Positions 7,487-16,378 of a stretch of DNA of 64,000 nt are shown here, piece after piece; position 1 is the stretch's first letter; every line of letters starts with the position of its first letter. Source of the stretch: Streptomyces apocyni (GTDB lineage Bacteria; Actinomycetota; Actinomycetes; Streptomycetales; Streptomycetaceae). The stretch lies in the NCBI RefSeq assembly GCF_009739465.1, contig NZ_WHOM01000067.1, forward strand, positions 310,001 through 374,000. The letters run 5' to 3'. The notes beneath the pieces are model-generated. The model saw only the letters and a program-made list of their open reading frames with translations, was not told where the DNA came from and made no database searches. The position numbers were made by a program, and so were the translations under genes.

Positions 7487-8809
7487 GTGATCGTTCTGGG
7501 AGTGCTCGTCGCGCTTGCCGTGCTCTCGGTCCTGGCTGGCCTGCACTGGTACGTCTGGCGCAGGCTGGTCCGCGACACCACGGCACCCGGGGGCCTGGGC
7601 CGCCGCGCCGGTACGGCGGTGTTCGTGGCCGGTCCGCTGCTGATGGTCGGCGCGCTGGTGGGCGGGCGGGCCGGGCTGCCGTTCCGGCTCCAGCAGGTGC
7701 TGGCCTGGCCCGGCTACCTGTGGCTGGCGCTCGCGCTGTACGTACTGCTGGCGCTGCTGGTGGGCGAGGCCGTACGGCCGTTGCTGCGGAGGTTCCTGGA
7801 GCGGCGAGCCGCGGCGAGGGCCGAGGCCGTGACCGAGGCCGAGCCTGCCGTGGAGGACGCGCCGGTACGGGAGGCCCAGCCGGTCGCGGCGCGCGGCGGC
7901 GAGAACGCACCCGCATCCGCGCCCGCACCCGCATCGGAGCCCGCACCCGAACCCGCGCCCGCTGCCCCATCCACCCTCGCCGACCCCTCCCGCCGCCTGT
8001 TCGTCTCCCGGGTGGTCGCGGGCGCGGCCCTCGCCGCAGGCGTCGGCACCGTCGGCTACGGCACGTACGGCGTGCTGCGCGGACCGAGCGTCAAGAACGT
8101 GACCGTACCCCTGGCCAAGCTGGGCCGCCGCGCCCACGGATACCGCATCGCGGTGGTCAGCGACATCCACATCGGCCCGGTCCTGGGCCGCGCCCACACC
8201 CAGCGCATCGTCGACACCATCAACGCCCAGCAGCCCGACCTGGTCGCCGTCGTGGGCGACCTGGTGGACGGCACGGTGGCGGACCTCGGCCCGGCGGCCG
8301 AGCCGCTGGCCCAGCTGCGGTCGCGGCACGGCTCGTACTTCGTCACCGGCAACCACGAGTACTTCTCCGGCGCCGAGGAATGGGTCGACCACGTCCGCGA
8401 ACTCGGCCTGCGCCCACTGGAGAACGCCCGCGTCGAGCTGGGCGCCTTCGACCTCGCGGGCGTCAACGACATCGCGGGCGAGAACGAGGGCCAGGGCCCC
8501 GACTACGACAAGGCACTCGGCGACCGCGACACCACCCGCGCCTCCGTACTCCTCGCCCACCAGCCCGTCGCCATCCATGACGCGGTACGGCACGGAGTGG
8601 ACCTGCAACTGTCCGGGCACACCCACGGCGGCCAGATGTGGCCCGGCAACCTCATCGCCGACCTCGCCAACCCCACCCTCGCCGGACTCGAACGCTACGG
8701 CGACACCCAGCTCTACGTCACCCGGGGCGCGGGTACCTGGGGCCCGCCGGTGCGTGTGGGCGCGCCCTCGGACATCACCGTGGTCACCCTGGCGTCACGG
8801 CAGTCCTGA
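7487..8809 (+). CDS. Membrane metallophosphoesterase (calcineurin-like)
   Basis: The protein has about 440 residues. Four N-terminal membrane helices are followed by an Ala/Pro/Glu repeat linker (residues about 125-160). Then comes the calcineurin-like metallophosphatase fold with SDIHIG, GDLVDG, GNHEYFSG, AHQPVAI and SGHTHGGQ motifs, the usual two-metal ligands. The family hydrolyses phosphoesters, and several membrane members act on lipid-linked substrates, but the substrate here is unknown. AGGGAG is well spaced for the GTG at 7487; a GTG at 7478 is in the same frame but too close. The 3' end overlaps the response-regulator gene by 15 bases. Confidence 0.85.
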   Translation: MIVLGVLVALAVLSVLAGLHWYVWRRLVRDTTAPGGLGRRAGTAVFVAGPLLMVGALVGGRAGLPFRLQQVLAWPGYLWLALALYVLLALLVGEAVRPLLRRFLERRAAARAEAVTEAEPAVEDAPVREAQPVAARGGENAPASAPAPASEPAPEPAPAAPSTLADPSRRLFVSRVVAGAALAAGVGTVGYGTYGVLRGPSVKNVTVPLAKLGRRAHGYRIAVVSDIHIGPVLGRAHTQRIVDTINAQQPDLVAVVGDLVDGTVADLGPAAEPLAQLRSRHGSYFVTGNHEYFSGAEEWVDHVRELGLRPLENARVELGAFDLAGVNDIAGENEGQGPDYDKALGDRDTTRASVLLAHQPVAIHDAVRHGVDLQLSGHTHGGQMWPGNLIADLANPTLAGLERYGDTQLYVTRGAGTWGPPVRVGAPSDITVVTLASRQS

Positions 8810-9550
8810 GCCCCGGTGGTACCGGCGTTCGGGGCGGCCCGTGGTGCCGTAGCGCAGGGTGACGACCGCCCGGCCGGTGGAGACGAAGAACTCCAGGTAG
8901 CGGCGGGCGCTGACCCGGGAGAGGCCGCTGTGCGCGGCGCACTCGGAGGCGGAGACGCCGTCGGGGTGGGAGGCGAGGGCGCTGGCCACCAGTTCGGCGG
9001 TCTGCGCCGTGACGCCCTTGGGCAGGCGCGTGGCGGGGCCCAGCATCGTGGCGACGGGGGCGGGCGTGGAGGAGGGCGTGGGCTCCGGTGGCGGCGCGGG
9101 TGCGTCGTTGGGGGGCGTGCCGAAGACGCGGTCGACGTCGGCCTGGCCGGGCGTGGCGATGGTCGCGAGCTGCTGGTGGCGCTGGGCGTAGTGCTCCAGG
9201 CGTTCCCGCAGTACGGGAGCCTCGAAGGGCTTGATGATGTAGTGCACGGCGCCCCCGCGCAGCGCCCCGCGTACGGTCTCGGCGTCCTGCGCGGCCGTCA
9301 CCACGAGTACGTCGACCTCGGCCGGTGGTGTCTGGCCTCGGCGGAGTTCGCGCAGTACGTCCAGGCCGCTCATGTCCGGCAGGTAGATGTCGAGCAGCAT
9401 CAGGTCGGGGCGGAGCTCCTGGACCGCGGTCAGGGCGTCCCGGCCGCTGCGGGCCTCGCCGACCACGGTGAATCCGGGGACCCGCTCCACCAGCTTGCTG
9501 TGCAGCCGGGCGACCATGAAGTCGTCGTCGACGACGAGTACGCGGATCAT
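8795..9550 (-). CDS. CitB/DcuR-type response regulator
   Basis: The protein has 251 residues. The receiver domain has the acidic pocket VDDD near residue 10, phospho-acceptor Asp in LMLLDIYLPDMSG and the conserved Lys in YIIKPFE. A Pro-rich linker (PAPPPEPTPSSTPAP) leads to a C-terminal helix-turn-helix with SASECAAHSGLSRVSARRYL. This is the CitB/DcuR/MalR subgroup that answers di- and tricarboxylates. It overlaps the kinase gene stop as ATGA. The kinase lies upstream, and a tricarboxylate transporter is divergent from it, so it likely activates that transporter. Confidence 0.85.
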   Translation of the reverse strand: MIRVLVVDDDFMVARLHSKLVERVPGFTVVGEARSGRDALTAVQELRPDLMLLDIYLPDMSGLDVLRELRRGQTPPAEVDVLVVTAAQDAETVRGALRGGAVHYIIKPFEAPVLRERLEHYAQRHQQLATIATPGQADVDRVFGTPPNDAPAPPPEPTPSSTPAPVATMLGPATRLPKGVTAQTAELVASALASHPDGVSASECAAHSGLSRVSARRYLEFFVSTGRAVVTLRYGTTGRPERRYHRGSGLP

Positions 9551-11304
9551 GAGGGGACTCCTTCGCTTCCTCGTATGCCTTTGCCTTCAGGTCTGCCGTC
9601 AGCTGCCGCTCGTTCTGATGCTGCCGCGCGTGGCAGGATCGCCCGGAACTCCGCCCCGTCCGCCGCGACCGAGCCGCCCCGCCGCGTACACACCAACCGC
9701 ACGATGGCCAGGCCAAGCCCTCGCTGCCCGCCTCTGGCCGCCGTCTTGGTGGTGAAGCCGTGCCGGAAGATCTCCTCGGTCAGCTCGGGGGCGACGCCGG
9801 GGCCCGAGTCCCGTACCCGGATCTCGATCTCCGGCTCCCGCTCGGTCAGCTCCACCTCGACCCAACTGCCGGGTCCCGTGTTGCGTACCGCGTCGAGCGC
9901 GTTGTCCACCAGGTTGCCGACCACGGTCACCAGGTCGGAGGCGAGGGAGTCGTCGTCCACCGGACCCAGCCCGCCGCTGCCGGTGAGCCGCAGCGTGGCA
10001 CCCTGCTCGGCGGCGAGGCTCGACTTGGCGATCAGCAGCGCGGCCAGCGAGGGGTCGGTGACCTTGGAGATCACCTCGGCCGTACGCCGGGTGTGGGTGC
10101 CGCAGATCCCGCGCACATAGCGGGCGACCTCCGGGTACTCCTCCAACTCCACCAGGCCCGCGATCACATGGAGCTGGTTGTGGAACTCGTGCGCCTGGGC
10201 GCGCAGCGTGTTGGTGGCGCTGCGAGTGGTGTCCAACTCGCTGCGGAGCGCGACCAGTTCGGTGAGGTCCCGCATCGTGGTCACGGAGCCGTGGGTCACG
10301 GAGTTGTGGGGCACGGAGCCGTTCGCCCCCGCCTTGGCGACCAGCGGCATGCGGTTGACCGTCAGCATCCGGTCCCCGGCGATCACGACCTGGTCAGCGC
10401 CCCCGACCCGCCCGGTGAGCACATCGTGCAGCGCGGGATCGACGGCCAGCTCCCGGAGCGTGCGCCCCGGCGCGTCGGGCGGCAGCCGCAGCAGGTCTAC
10501 GGCGGTGTCGTTGGCGAGCGTCACCCTGCCCTGCCCGTCCAGGCCGATCACGCCCTCCTTGATGCCGTGCAGCATCGCCTCGCGGTGCTCCACCAGGGCG
10601 GTGATCTCCTGCGGCTCCAGGCCCAGCGTCTGTCGTTTGATCCGCCGCGAGAGCAGCACCGAGCCCGCGGCGCCCAGCGCGCTGGCGATGCCCAGGTAGA
10701 CCAGCAGATACGGCGCGGCGGTGGCGATCCGCGCCCCGAGATCAGGGTAGGAACGCCCGGCGACCACGGCCCCGAGCAACCGGCCTCGCTCCCCGAACAC
10801 CGGTACATGCGCCTCCACCGCGTCCCGTCCTGCTGGCTCGGCGCTGCCCACCCAGGACCGGCCGGAGAGCACGCCACTGGGGCCCACGGAGAGCGGCTTC
10901 CCGATCCGTCGCGGGTCGATGTCGGTGAGTACCTGCCGGTCGGTGCCGGTGATGATCACGTACGAGGCCCCCGAGACGCTGCGCGCGCTCTCCGCGGTGG
11001 GTTGCAGGATGCCCTGCTCCTCGGTGTCGGCCAGACCGACCCGTACGGCGTCGGTGGAGGCGACGGTCTCGGCGACGCTCAGCAGCCGACGGCCCTCGGC
11101 TCGGCGGAACTCCGCGTTGGACTGGGCCACCGACACGGCCGCGATGACGCCGAGCACCACCACGATCAGGGCCAGTTGCAAGGCGAGGAACTGACCGGCG
11201 AGGGACAGCCGGGGCGCGAGAATCCGGGGTACCCGGAGCATCCGGGGCACCCGGGGGATGCAGGATATTCGGGATACCAGGGGTATGCGGGATATTCGCC
11301 GCAT
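9547..11304 (-). CDS. CitA/DcuS-type sensor histidine kinase
   Basis: The protein has 585 residues. A first membrane helix (LALQLALIVVVLGVIAAVSV) is followed by an extracytoplasmic sensor domain, a second helix (YLLVYLGIASALGAAGSVLL), a PAS domain and the transmitter. The phosphorylation motif RAQAHEFHNQLHVIAGL is that of the CitA/DcuS group. The ATPase domain has NLVDNALDAV, DSGPGVAPE and GQRGLGLAIV. The ATG at 11304 has a GAAGGGGA ribosome-binding site; a longer frame begins at 11337. An extracellular carboxylate such as citrate is the expected signal. Confidence 0.85.
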   Translation of the reverse strand: MRRISRIPLVSRISCIPRVPRMLRVPRILAPRLSLAGQFLALQLALIVVVLGVIAAVSVAQSNAEFRRAEGRRLLSVAETVASTDAVRVGLADTEEQGILQPTAESARSVSGASYVIITGTDRQVLTDIDPRRIGKPLSVGPSGVLSGRSWVGSAEPAGRDAVEAHVPVFGERGRLLGAVVAGRSYPDLGARIATAAPYLLVYLGIASALGAAGSVLLSRRIKRQTLGLEPQEITALVEHREAMLHGIKEGVIGLDGQGRVTLANDTAVDLLRLPPDAPGRTLRELAVDPALHDVLTGRVGGADQVVIAGDRMLTVNRMPLVAKAGANGSVPHNSVTHGSVTTMRDLTELVALRSELDTTRSATNTLRAQAHEFHNQLHVIAGLVELEEYPEVARYVRGICGTHTRRTAEVISKVTDPSLAALLIAKSSLAAEQGATLRLTGSGGLGPVDDDSLASDLVTVVGNLVDNALDAVRNTGPGSWVEVELTEREPEIEIRVRDSGPGVAPELTEEIFRHGFTTKTAARGGQRGLGLAIVRLVCTRRGGSVAADGAEFRAILPRAAASERAAADGRPEGKGIRGSEGVPS

Positions 11305-11507
11305 CTCGTCCCCTTCGTCTCGGCCTGCCTGTCGCATTGCGCGCGGTCGACATTGTGCCGCTCACCGGCGCGTTCCGGCCGTGAACACTATGTCCACAAC
11401 TTTCGTTATCGCCAATAGCTGCACAACACCCGGAGCCCTTTCCGGCTGCTTCTCCCGCTGCTTGCATTACGCCCCACCCCCCGACGTACGCAGCAGCTGG
11501 AGGAAAC
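11305..11507. promoter_or_regulatory. Divergent promoter region of the two-component system and tct operon
   Basis: This 203-base gap separates the kinase gene from tctC and must contain both promoters. It is less GC-rich than its surroundings, especially at about 11390-11420. I could not pick a confident operator for the CitB-type regulator. Confidence 0.45.
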
Positions 11508-12524
11508 ATGTCCCGTTCAGGCCCCAGGGCGGTAAGAGCGGCCGTCGCCGTCGGTTCCGCCGCCGTGCTCCTCGCCGCCTGCGGCGGTGGCGGACAGCAG
11601 GACGCGGCCTCCGGCGGTGACTGGAAGCCGACCAAGCCCATCGAGTACGTCGCCCCCGCCGGGACCGGCGGCGGCTGGGACACCCTGGCGAGGACCACCG
11701 CCCGAGTCCTCGACGAGTCGAACCTGGTCGACCGCCCACTGCGGGTGGTGAACAAGCCCGGCGCCGGTGGCGCGATCGGCTGGTCGTACGTCGCCAAGCA
11801 CCAGAAGGACCCGCACAAGCTCTTCGTCACCAGCCCGCCCATCCTGCTGGTGCCGCTGGCCGGCGCGTCCGGCCAGACGTACGAGGACTTCACGCCCATC
11901 GCCCGGCTGAACAGCGAACCGCTGGCCTACGTGGTGAAGGCGAACTCGCCGTACAAGACCTTCGGCGACCTGGCGAAGAAGCTCAAGGCCAGCCCGAAGG
12001 ACGTGAGCGTGGCGGGCGGCTCGGGCCCGGGCAGCCTGGACCACGTCGGCCTCGCGGGCGCCGTACAGGCGGCGGGCGCCGACGCGTCGAAGGTCAAATA
12101 CGTGCCCTTCGACGGTGGCGGCGAGGCCCTGACCTCGCTGCTCGGCGGCCACGCGGACGCCGCGGTCGCGGGTGCGTCCGAGGTGCAGCCGTTGGTGCGT
12201 TCCGGCGACCTACGGGTGCTCGCGGTGTCCTCGAAGGAGCGGTCCCCGATCCTGCCGGAGACCCCCAGCCTCACCGAGACCGGGGTGGACTACGCCTTCG
12301 ACATCTGGCGCGGGGTGATGGCGCCCAAGGACCTGAGCGAGAGTCAGATCGCGTACTACGAGAAGGCATACGCCGAGATGGTCAAGCAGGACTCCTGGAA
12401 GAAGGCGAGCGAGAAGCTCGGCTGGACCGACGCCTTTATGGGAAGCAAGGAATTCGGCACGTTCCTCGACGAGCAGAACAAGGAATACTCCGAGGTTTTG
12501 ACCAGCGTCGGACTGAAGAAATAG
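11508..12524 (+). CDS. tctC: Tripartite tricarboxylate transporter substrate-binding lipoprotein (TctC/Bug family)
   Basis: The protein has 338 residues. A lipoprotein signal ends in VLLAACGG. The Bug/TctC signature region follows, with PTKPIEYVAPAGTGGGWDT, and later AGAVQAAGADASKVKYVPFDG plus LLGGHADAAVAG. The family binds citrate or other carboxylates outside the membrane and feeds the TctA/TctB complex. GGAGGA lies just before the ATG. It is the first gene of the tct operon and is divergent from the CitA/DcuS-type two-component system. Confidence 0.88.
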   Translation: MSRSGPRAVRAAVAVGSAAVLLAACGGGGQQDAASGGDWKPTKPIEYVAPAGTGGGWDTLARTTARVLDESNLVDRPLRVVNKPGAGGAIGWSYVAKHQKDPHKLFVTSPPILLVPLAGASGQTYEDFTPIARLNSEPLAYVVKANSPYKTFGDLAKKLKASPKDVSVAGGSGPGSLDHVGLAGAVQAAGADASKVKYVPFDGGGEALTSLLGGHADAAVAGASEVQPLVRSGDLRVLAVSSKERSPILPETPSLTETGVDYAFDIWRGVMAPKDLSESQIAYYEKAYAEMVKQDSWKKASEKLGWTDAFMGSKEFGTFLDEQNKEYSEVLTSVGLKK

Positions 12525-12537
12525 TCGGGGCCGGGAC

Positions 12538-13104
12538 ATGCATCACTTCCGGTTCACCCAACGCAAGTTGGCCGTGGCGCTCGGCATCCTGGCCGTGGCG
12601 TACACCGTGCAGGCGTACCGCATTCCGGAGTTCACCGCGGTCGAGACACCGGTCCAGCCAGGCTCGCTGCCTCGGGTGCTTGGCCTGGTGCTGTTCGTGC
12701 TCAGTGTGGCGCTCTTCTTCCAGAAGCCGAAGGCGAAGGAGGAGTCGGGGCCGGTGCCGAAACCGAAACCGGAGCCGGTGTCGGTGTCGGAGCTGGTGTC
12801 GAAGCCGGAGCCGCCTGGCGGCGGGCCCGTGGGGCAGCAGTCCGCCCCACCCATCGGCCGCTTCTCCGACACCCGCCTCGAACTCGCCGCGCTGCTCGCC
12901 GCGATCGGCCTCTACGCCGCGCTCTTCGTCCCGCTCGGCTTCGTCCTGTCCACGGCGCTGTTCGTGTCCGGCCTGGCCTGGCACCTCGGCTACCGCAGGC
13001 ACGCGGTGAACGCCTTGGTCGGGGCCGGGACGGCGCTCGGCCTCTACTTCGTCATGTCCGAAGGGCTCGAAGTAGCCCTCCCCATGGGCCTTCTGCCCTT
13101 CTAA
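12538..13104 (+). CDS. tctB: Tripartite tricarboxylate transporter small membrane subunit (TctB)
   Basis: The protein has 188 residues and four membrane segments. There is a pair near the N-terminus, including LAVALGILAVAYTVQAY, and a pair near the C-terminus (LAALLAAIGLYAALFVPLGF and NALVGAGTALGLYFVM). Between them is a Lys/Pro/Glu/Val/Ser linker of about 40 residues, longer than in many TctB proteins. Position and topology match TctB, the small helper subunit of the transporter. It starts 13 bases after tctC and 39 bases before tctA. Confidence 0.82.
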   Translation: MHHFRFTQRKLAVALGILAVAYTVQAYRIPEFTAVETPVQPGSLPRVLGLVLFVLSVALFFQKPKAKEESGPVPKPKPEPVSVSELVSKPEPPGGGPVGQQSAPPIGRFSDTRLELAALLAAIGLYAALFVPLGFVLSTALFVSGLAWHLGYRRHAVNALVGAGTALGLYFVMSEGLEVALPMGLLPF

Positions 13105-13143
13105 CTCCCCGCTGACTCTCTGCCCTTCTGACTGGGAGCCGTC

Positions 13144-14712
13144 ATGGACGCTTTCTCTCACCTCATGGGCGGCTTCGGTGTCGCGCTGTCGCCACAGAAC
13201 CTGCTCTTCGTCTTCCTGGGCGTCCTGATCGGCACCGTGATCGGGATGCTGCCGGGCCTTGGCCCGATCAGCGCGATCTCGCTGATGATCCCGGTCGCCT
13301 TCACCATGGACCCCGTCTCGGCGATCATCATGCTGTCCGGGGTCTACTACGGCGCCATCTTCGGCGGCTCGACCTCGTCCATCCTGCTCAACGCACCCGG
13401 TGTGGCGGGCACGGTCGCCACCTCCTTCGACGGCTACCCACTGGCCCGTAAGGGGCAGGCGGGCAAGGCCCTGTCGATCGCCGCGATCGCCTCCTTCATC
13501 GGCGGCACCGTGGGCGTCATCGGCCTGATGCTGGTGGCCCCCTCGCTCTCGTCGCTGACGGTCAGCTTCGGCCCGGCCGAGTACTTCGCCCTGATGGTGC
13601 TCGGGCTGACCGCGGTGGTCTCCCTCTCCGGCGGCAACGTCACCAAGGGCCTGATCTCCGGCACGGTCGGCGTGATGATCGCGCTGGTCGGCATCGACTC
13701 GCAGACCTCGGTGCTCCGCTTCACCTTCGGTCACGAGGAGCTGTACGAGGGAGTGGAGTTCCTGATCGTGGCGCTGGGCGTGTTCGCGCTCGCGGAGGTC
13801 TTCGCCATGCTGACCCGGCGTGGCCAGGGCGCCCAGACCGGGGCCATCAGCTCCCTGCGGCTGAACAAGCGCGAGGTCAAGGAGATCAGCGGGCCCACCG
13901 GGCGCGGCTCCGTGCTCGGCTTCTTCGTCGGCGTACTGCCGGGCGCGGGCGCTACCGTCGCCTCGTTCCTCTCGTACTCCCTTGAGAAGCGGCTGGCCAA
14001 GGACGGCAAGACCTTCGGCAAGGGCAACATCAAGGGCGTCGCGGCCCCCGAGTCCGCCAACAACTCCGCGGCCGTCGGCTCCTTCGTGCCGCTGATGACG
14101 CTGGGTGTGCCCGGTTCCGGCACCACGGCCGTACTGCTTGGGGCCCTGCTGGTCCTCGGCGTACAGCCGGGGCCGCTGCTCATGACCGAGCAACCGGACA
14201 TGTTCTGGGGCGTCGTCGCCAGCATGTACATCGGCAACGTCGTCCTCCTGATCCTCAACCTCCCCCTCATCCCGCTCTTCGCCAAGGTCCTCAAGACCCC
14301 GCAGGCCCTTCTCCTCCCTCTGGTCGTGGTCTTCTGCGTGGTCGGCGTGTACGGGCAGTCCTTCTCGACGTTCGACCTGTGGCTGCTGATCGGGTTCGGG
14401 GTGCTCGGCTTCCTGATGCGAGCCAACGACTTCCCCGCGGCGCCGCTCATCCTGGGCGTGATCCTCGGCGGCCTGATGGAGAAGTCCATGCGGCAGGCGC
14501 TGCTGATCTCCTCCGGAGACCTCAGCACCTTTGTCACCAAGCCGATCTCCGCGGTGCTGCTGGCCCTGGCCGCGGTCTCGCTGCTGGCGCCGGTGTTCGG
14601 CCAGCTTCGGCGGAGGCGTCGCGGGCGGGCATTGCCCCAGGACGATGGCGCGGGTCAGGATGACCCGGACGAGCAGGGCGCGAAGGTGGACGCGAACGTG
14701 ACACGACCGTGA
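13144..14712 (+). CDS. tctA: Tripartite tricarboxylate transporter permease (TctA)
   Basis: The protein has 522 residues and about 11-12 membrane helices. Both TctA signatures are present: GTVIGMLPGLGPISAISLM near residue 30 and GVLPGAGATVASFLSY near residue 260. The motif NAPGVAGTVATSFDGYPLAR is also typical. TctA is the sodium-coupled translocation channel and works with the binding protein and TctB. The last ~30 residues are a cytoplasmic charged tail. The gene ends 10 bases before the second binding-protein gene. Confidence 0.9.
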   Translation: MDAFSHLMGGFGVALSPQNLLFVFLGVLIGTVIGMLPGLGPISAISLMIPVAFTMDPVSAIIMLSGVYYGAIFGGSTSSILLNAPGVAGTVATSFDGYPLARKGQAGKALSIAAIASFIGGTVGVIGLMLVAPSLSSLTVSFGPAEYFALMVLGLTAVVSLSGGNVTKGLISGTVGVMIALVGIDSQTSVLRFTFGHEELYEGVEFLIVALGVFALAEVFAMLTRRGQGAQTGAISSLRLNKREVKEISGPTGRGSVLGFFVGVLPGAGATVASFLSYSLEKRLAKDGKTFGKGNIKGVAAPESANNSAAVGSFVPLMTLGVPGSGTTAVLLGALLVLGVQPGPLLMTEQPDMFWGVVASMYIGNVVLLILNLPLIPLFAKVLKTPQALLLPLVVVFCVVGVYGQSFSTFDLWLLIGFGVLGFLMRANDFPAAPLILGVILGGLMEKSMRQALLISSGDLSTFVTKPISAVLLALAAVSLLAPVFGQLRRRRRGRALPQDDGAGQDDPDEQGAKVDANVTRP

Positions 14713-14722
14713 GGCACCGACC

Positions 14723-15694
14723 ATGAGAAGCAGAGTCATCGCAACGGTGTCGCTGCTGCCACTGCTGGCGGCGCTGCTCGGTGGCTGCACCGTGGAGCCG
14801 AAGCGGGACGAACCGCTTCGGCTCATGGTGCCGACTCCCGCGGGCGGTGGCTACGACGTCACCGCCCGCACGATCGCCCTCGCCCTGGAGGAGTCGGGCC
14901 TCACCGACGAGGCGGAGGTCTTCAACCTCACCGGCTCGGCCGGAACCACCGCGCTCACCCGGCTGGTCCACGAGTCCGGCAATGACCGGCTGCTCATGCA
15001 GATGGGCCTCGGCCTGGTCGGCAGCGCGCTGACCGGCGAGGCGTCGCGGTCGGTCGACGAGGCGACCCCGCTGGTCCGCCTGATCGAGGAGCCAGAAGCC
15101 GTGGTCGTGCCGCGCGGCTCCCCGTACCGCACCTTCGACGAGCTGGTCGCGGCCTGGCGCGGCGATGCGGCCCGGCTGCGCGCCGGGGTCGGCTCGCACG
15201 TCGGTGGCCCTGACCACCAGGCGCTGGTGCTGATCGCGGAGACGGTGGGCCTGTCTCCCACCGACATCAGCTTCGGCCGCTACGACGGCGGCGGCGAACT
15301 GCTCGCCGCGGTCCTCAGCCGCAAAGTGGACTTCGCCCTCACCGGCTCCGCCGAGTACCGGCACGCCATCGCCGCGGGCCAGCTCCGGGTCCTCGCGGTG
15401 ACCGGCCCCGCCCGGGTCCCCGGCATCGACGCACCCACCCTGCGCGAGGCGGGCCACGACCTGGAGGTAGTCAACTGGCGCGGCCTCCTGGCCCCACCCG
15501 ACCTCACCCCCCGCCAGCGCGCCGACCTCCTCACCCTCCTGGACCGCCTACGCGCCACCCCGCAGTGGCGCCACGCCCTCCGCTCCAACGGCTGGACCGA
15601 CGCCTACCTCTCCGGCGACGCCTTCGCCCACTTCCTCACCACCGAGAACGCCCGAGTCGGCACCCTCCTGACCCGCCTCGGCCTGACGGCCTGA
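14723..15694 (+). CDS. Second TctC-like substrate-binding lipoprotein
   Basis: The protein has 323 residues. It has a lipoprotein signal ending LLGGC and the Bug/TctC fold, with RLMVPTPAGGGYDVTARTI, GVGSHVGGPDHQALVLIAE and AVLSRKVDFALTGSAEYRH. It is clearly related to the first gene of the operon but diverged. Having two binding proteins for one TctA/TctB pair suggests two substrates or two affinities. It directly follows tctA with 10 bases between, so it is in the operon. Confidence 0.85.
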   Translation: MRSRVIATVSLLPLLAALLGGCTVEPKRDEPLRLMVPTPAGGGYDVTARTIALALEESGLTDEAEVFNLTGSAGTTALTRLVHESGNDRLLMQMGLGLVGSALTGEASRSVDEATPLVRLIEEPEAVVVPRGSPYRTFDELVAAWRGDAARLRAGVGSHVGGPDHQALVLIAETVGLSPTDISFGRYDGGGELLAAVLSRKVDFALTGSAEYRHAIAAGQLRVLAVTGPARVPGIDAPTLREAGHDLEVVNWRGLLAPPDLTPRQRADLLTLLDRLRATPQWRHALRSNGWTDAYLSGDAFAHFLTTENARVGTLLTRLGLTA

Positions 15695-15719
15695 TCCCCG
15701 CACGAGGTGATCGGGTCAC

Positions 15720-16232
15720 TCAGATGCTCAGCGAGCGGGCGTAGTTGAGTTGGCCCATGACCCAGGGGAGGGTCTGTGGTCCGGTGGCCGGGATCATCGT
15801 CGCGTGGTGGCGGCCGCCGCTGGTGACGGTGACCTGGATGTAGCCGGTGGTCACCTGTTCCTTCATGAGGAGGAAGAGGAGGCCCAGGAGGCAGAAGAGG
15901 GCGAAGACGACCGCCAGGACGATGGCGTGGCTGGGGATCTTCTCCTCCACGCGGGAGAAGTCGGTGGCGTTCCATACGGCGCCCTTGAGCGGCATCGTGC
16001 CGGATGGCGTCACGATCTGGTCGCCGATCACCGTGATGTCCCCGATGGCGAGCAGGGGGGCGCCTCCCATGGGGTACATGGGTTGCATGGGTTGGCCGAA
16101 CGGCTGCATCGGCTGTGTGGGGTACTGCGGCTGGCCGTACGCGCCCATGCCGGGTGGCTGTGCCGGGCCCCACTGGTAGGCGCCGTCGCCGGGGTCGTCG
16201 CCCTGGTCCTTGTACGGACGTGAGTCGCTCAT
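15720..16232 (-). CDS. Small tail-anchored-like membrane protein with Pro/Gln/Met-rich N-terminus
   Basis: The protein has 170 residues. Its first ~60 residues are low complexity, with repeats such as PTQPMQPFGQPMQPMYPM. After a short folded part (ITVIGDQIVTPSGTMPLK), one membrane helix (AIVLAVVFALFCLLGLLFLL) is followed by a C-terminal domain ending MGQLNYARSLSI. It resembles widespread Streptomyces membrane proteins of unknown function. The ATG at 16232 is preceded by GGGGAG. It lies downstream of the sdh terminator and converges on the tct operon. Confidence 0.7.
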   Translation of the reverse strand: MSDSRPYKDQGDDPGDGAYQWGPAQPPGMGAYGQPQYPTQPMQPFGQPMQPMYPMGGAPLLAIGDITVIGDQIVTPSGTMPLKGAVWNATDFSRVEEKIPSHAIVLAVVFALFCLLGLLFLLMKEQVTTGYIQVTVTSGGRHHATMIPATGPQTLPWVMGQLNYARSLSI

Positions 16233-16305
16233 GTGTCCCGGTCTCCCCTCGGCCGCGGCGGCGCCTAGCCCTACGGTGCCCTTGATCCTGGCACAGCCGC
16301 AACGG

Positions 16306-16352
16306 CCGAGGGCCCCGCCCTCCCGGATGAACGGGGAGCGCGGGGCCCTCGG
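16306..16352 (-). terminator. Terminator of the sdh operon
   Basis: A perfect 13-bp stem (CCGAGGGCCCCGC against GCGGGGCCCTCGG) with a 21-base loop lies 26 bases past the sdhB stop. No T-run follows, as is usual in Streptomyces. Confidence 0.7.
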
Positions 16353-16378
16353 TTGACGTACGACCAAGCAGGTCAGCG

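Noticed and set aside
12436..14826. 796-codon open frame on the minus strand across the tct operon
   Set aside because: It is fully antisense to tctB, tctA and the ends of the two binding-protein genes. Its translation is a His/Asp/Gln/Arg-rich string with no domain, as expected from the complement of GC-rich coding DNA.
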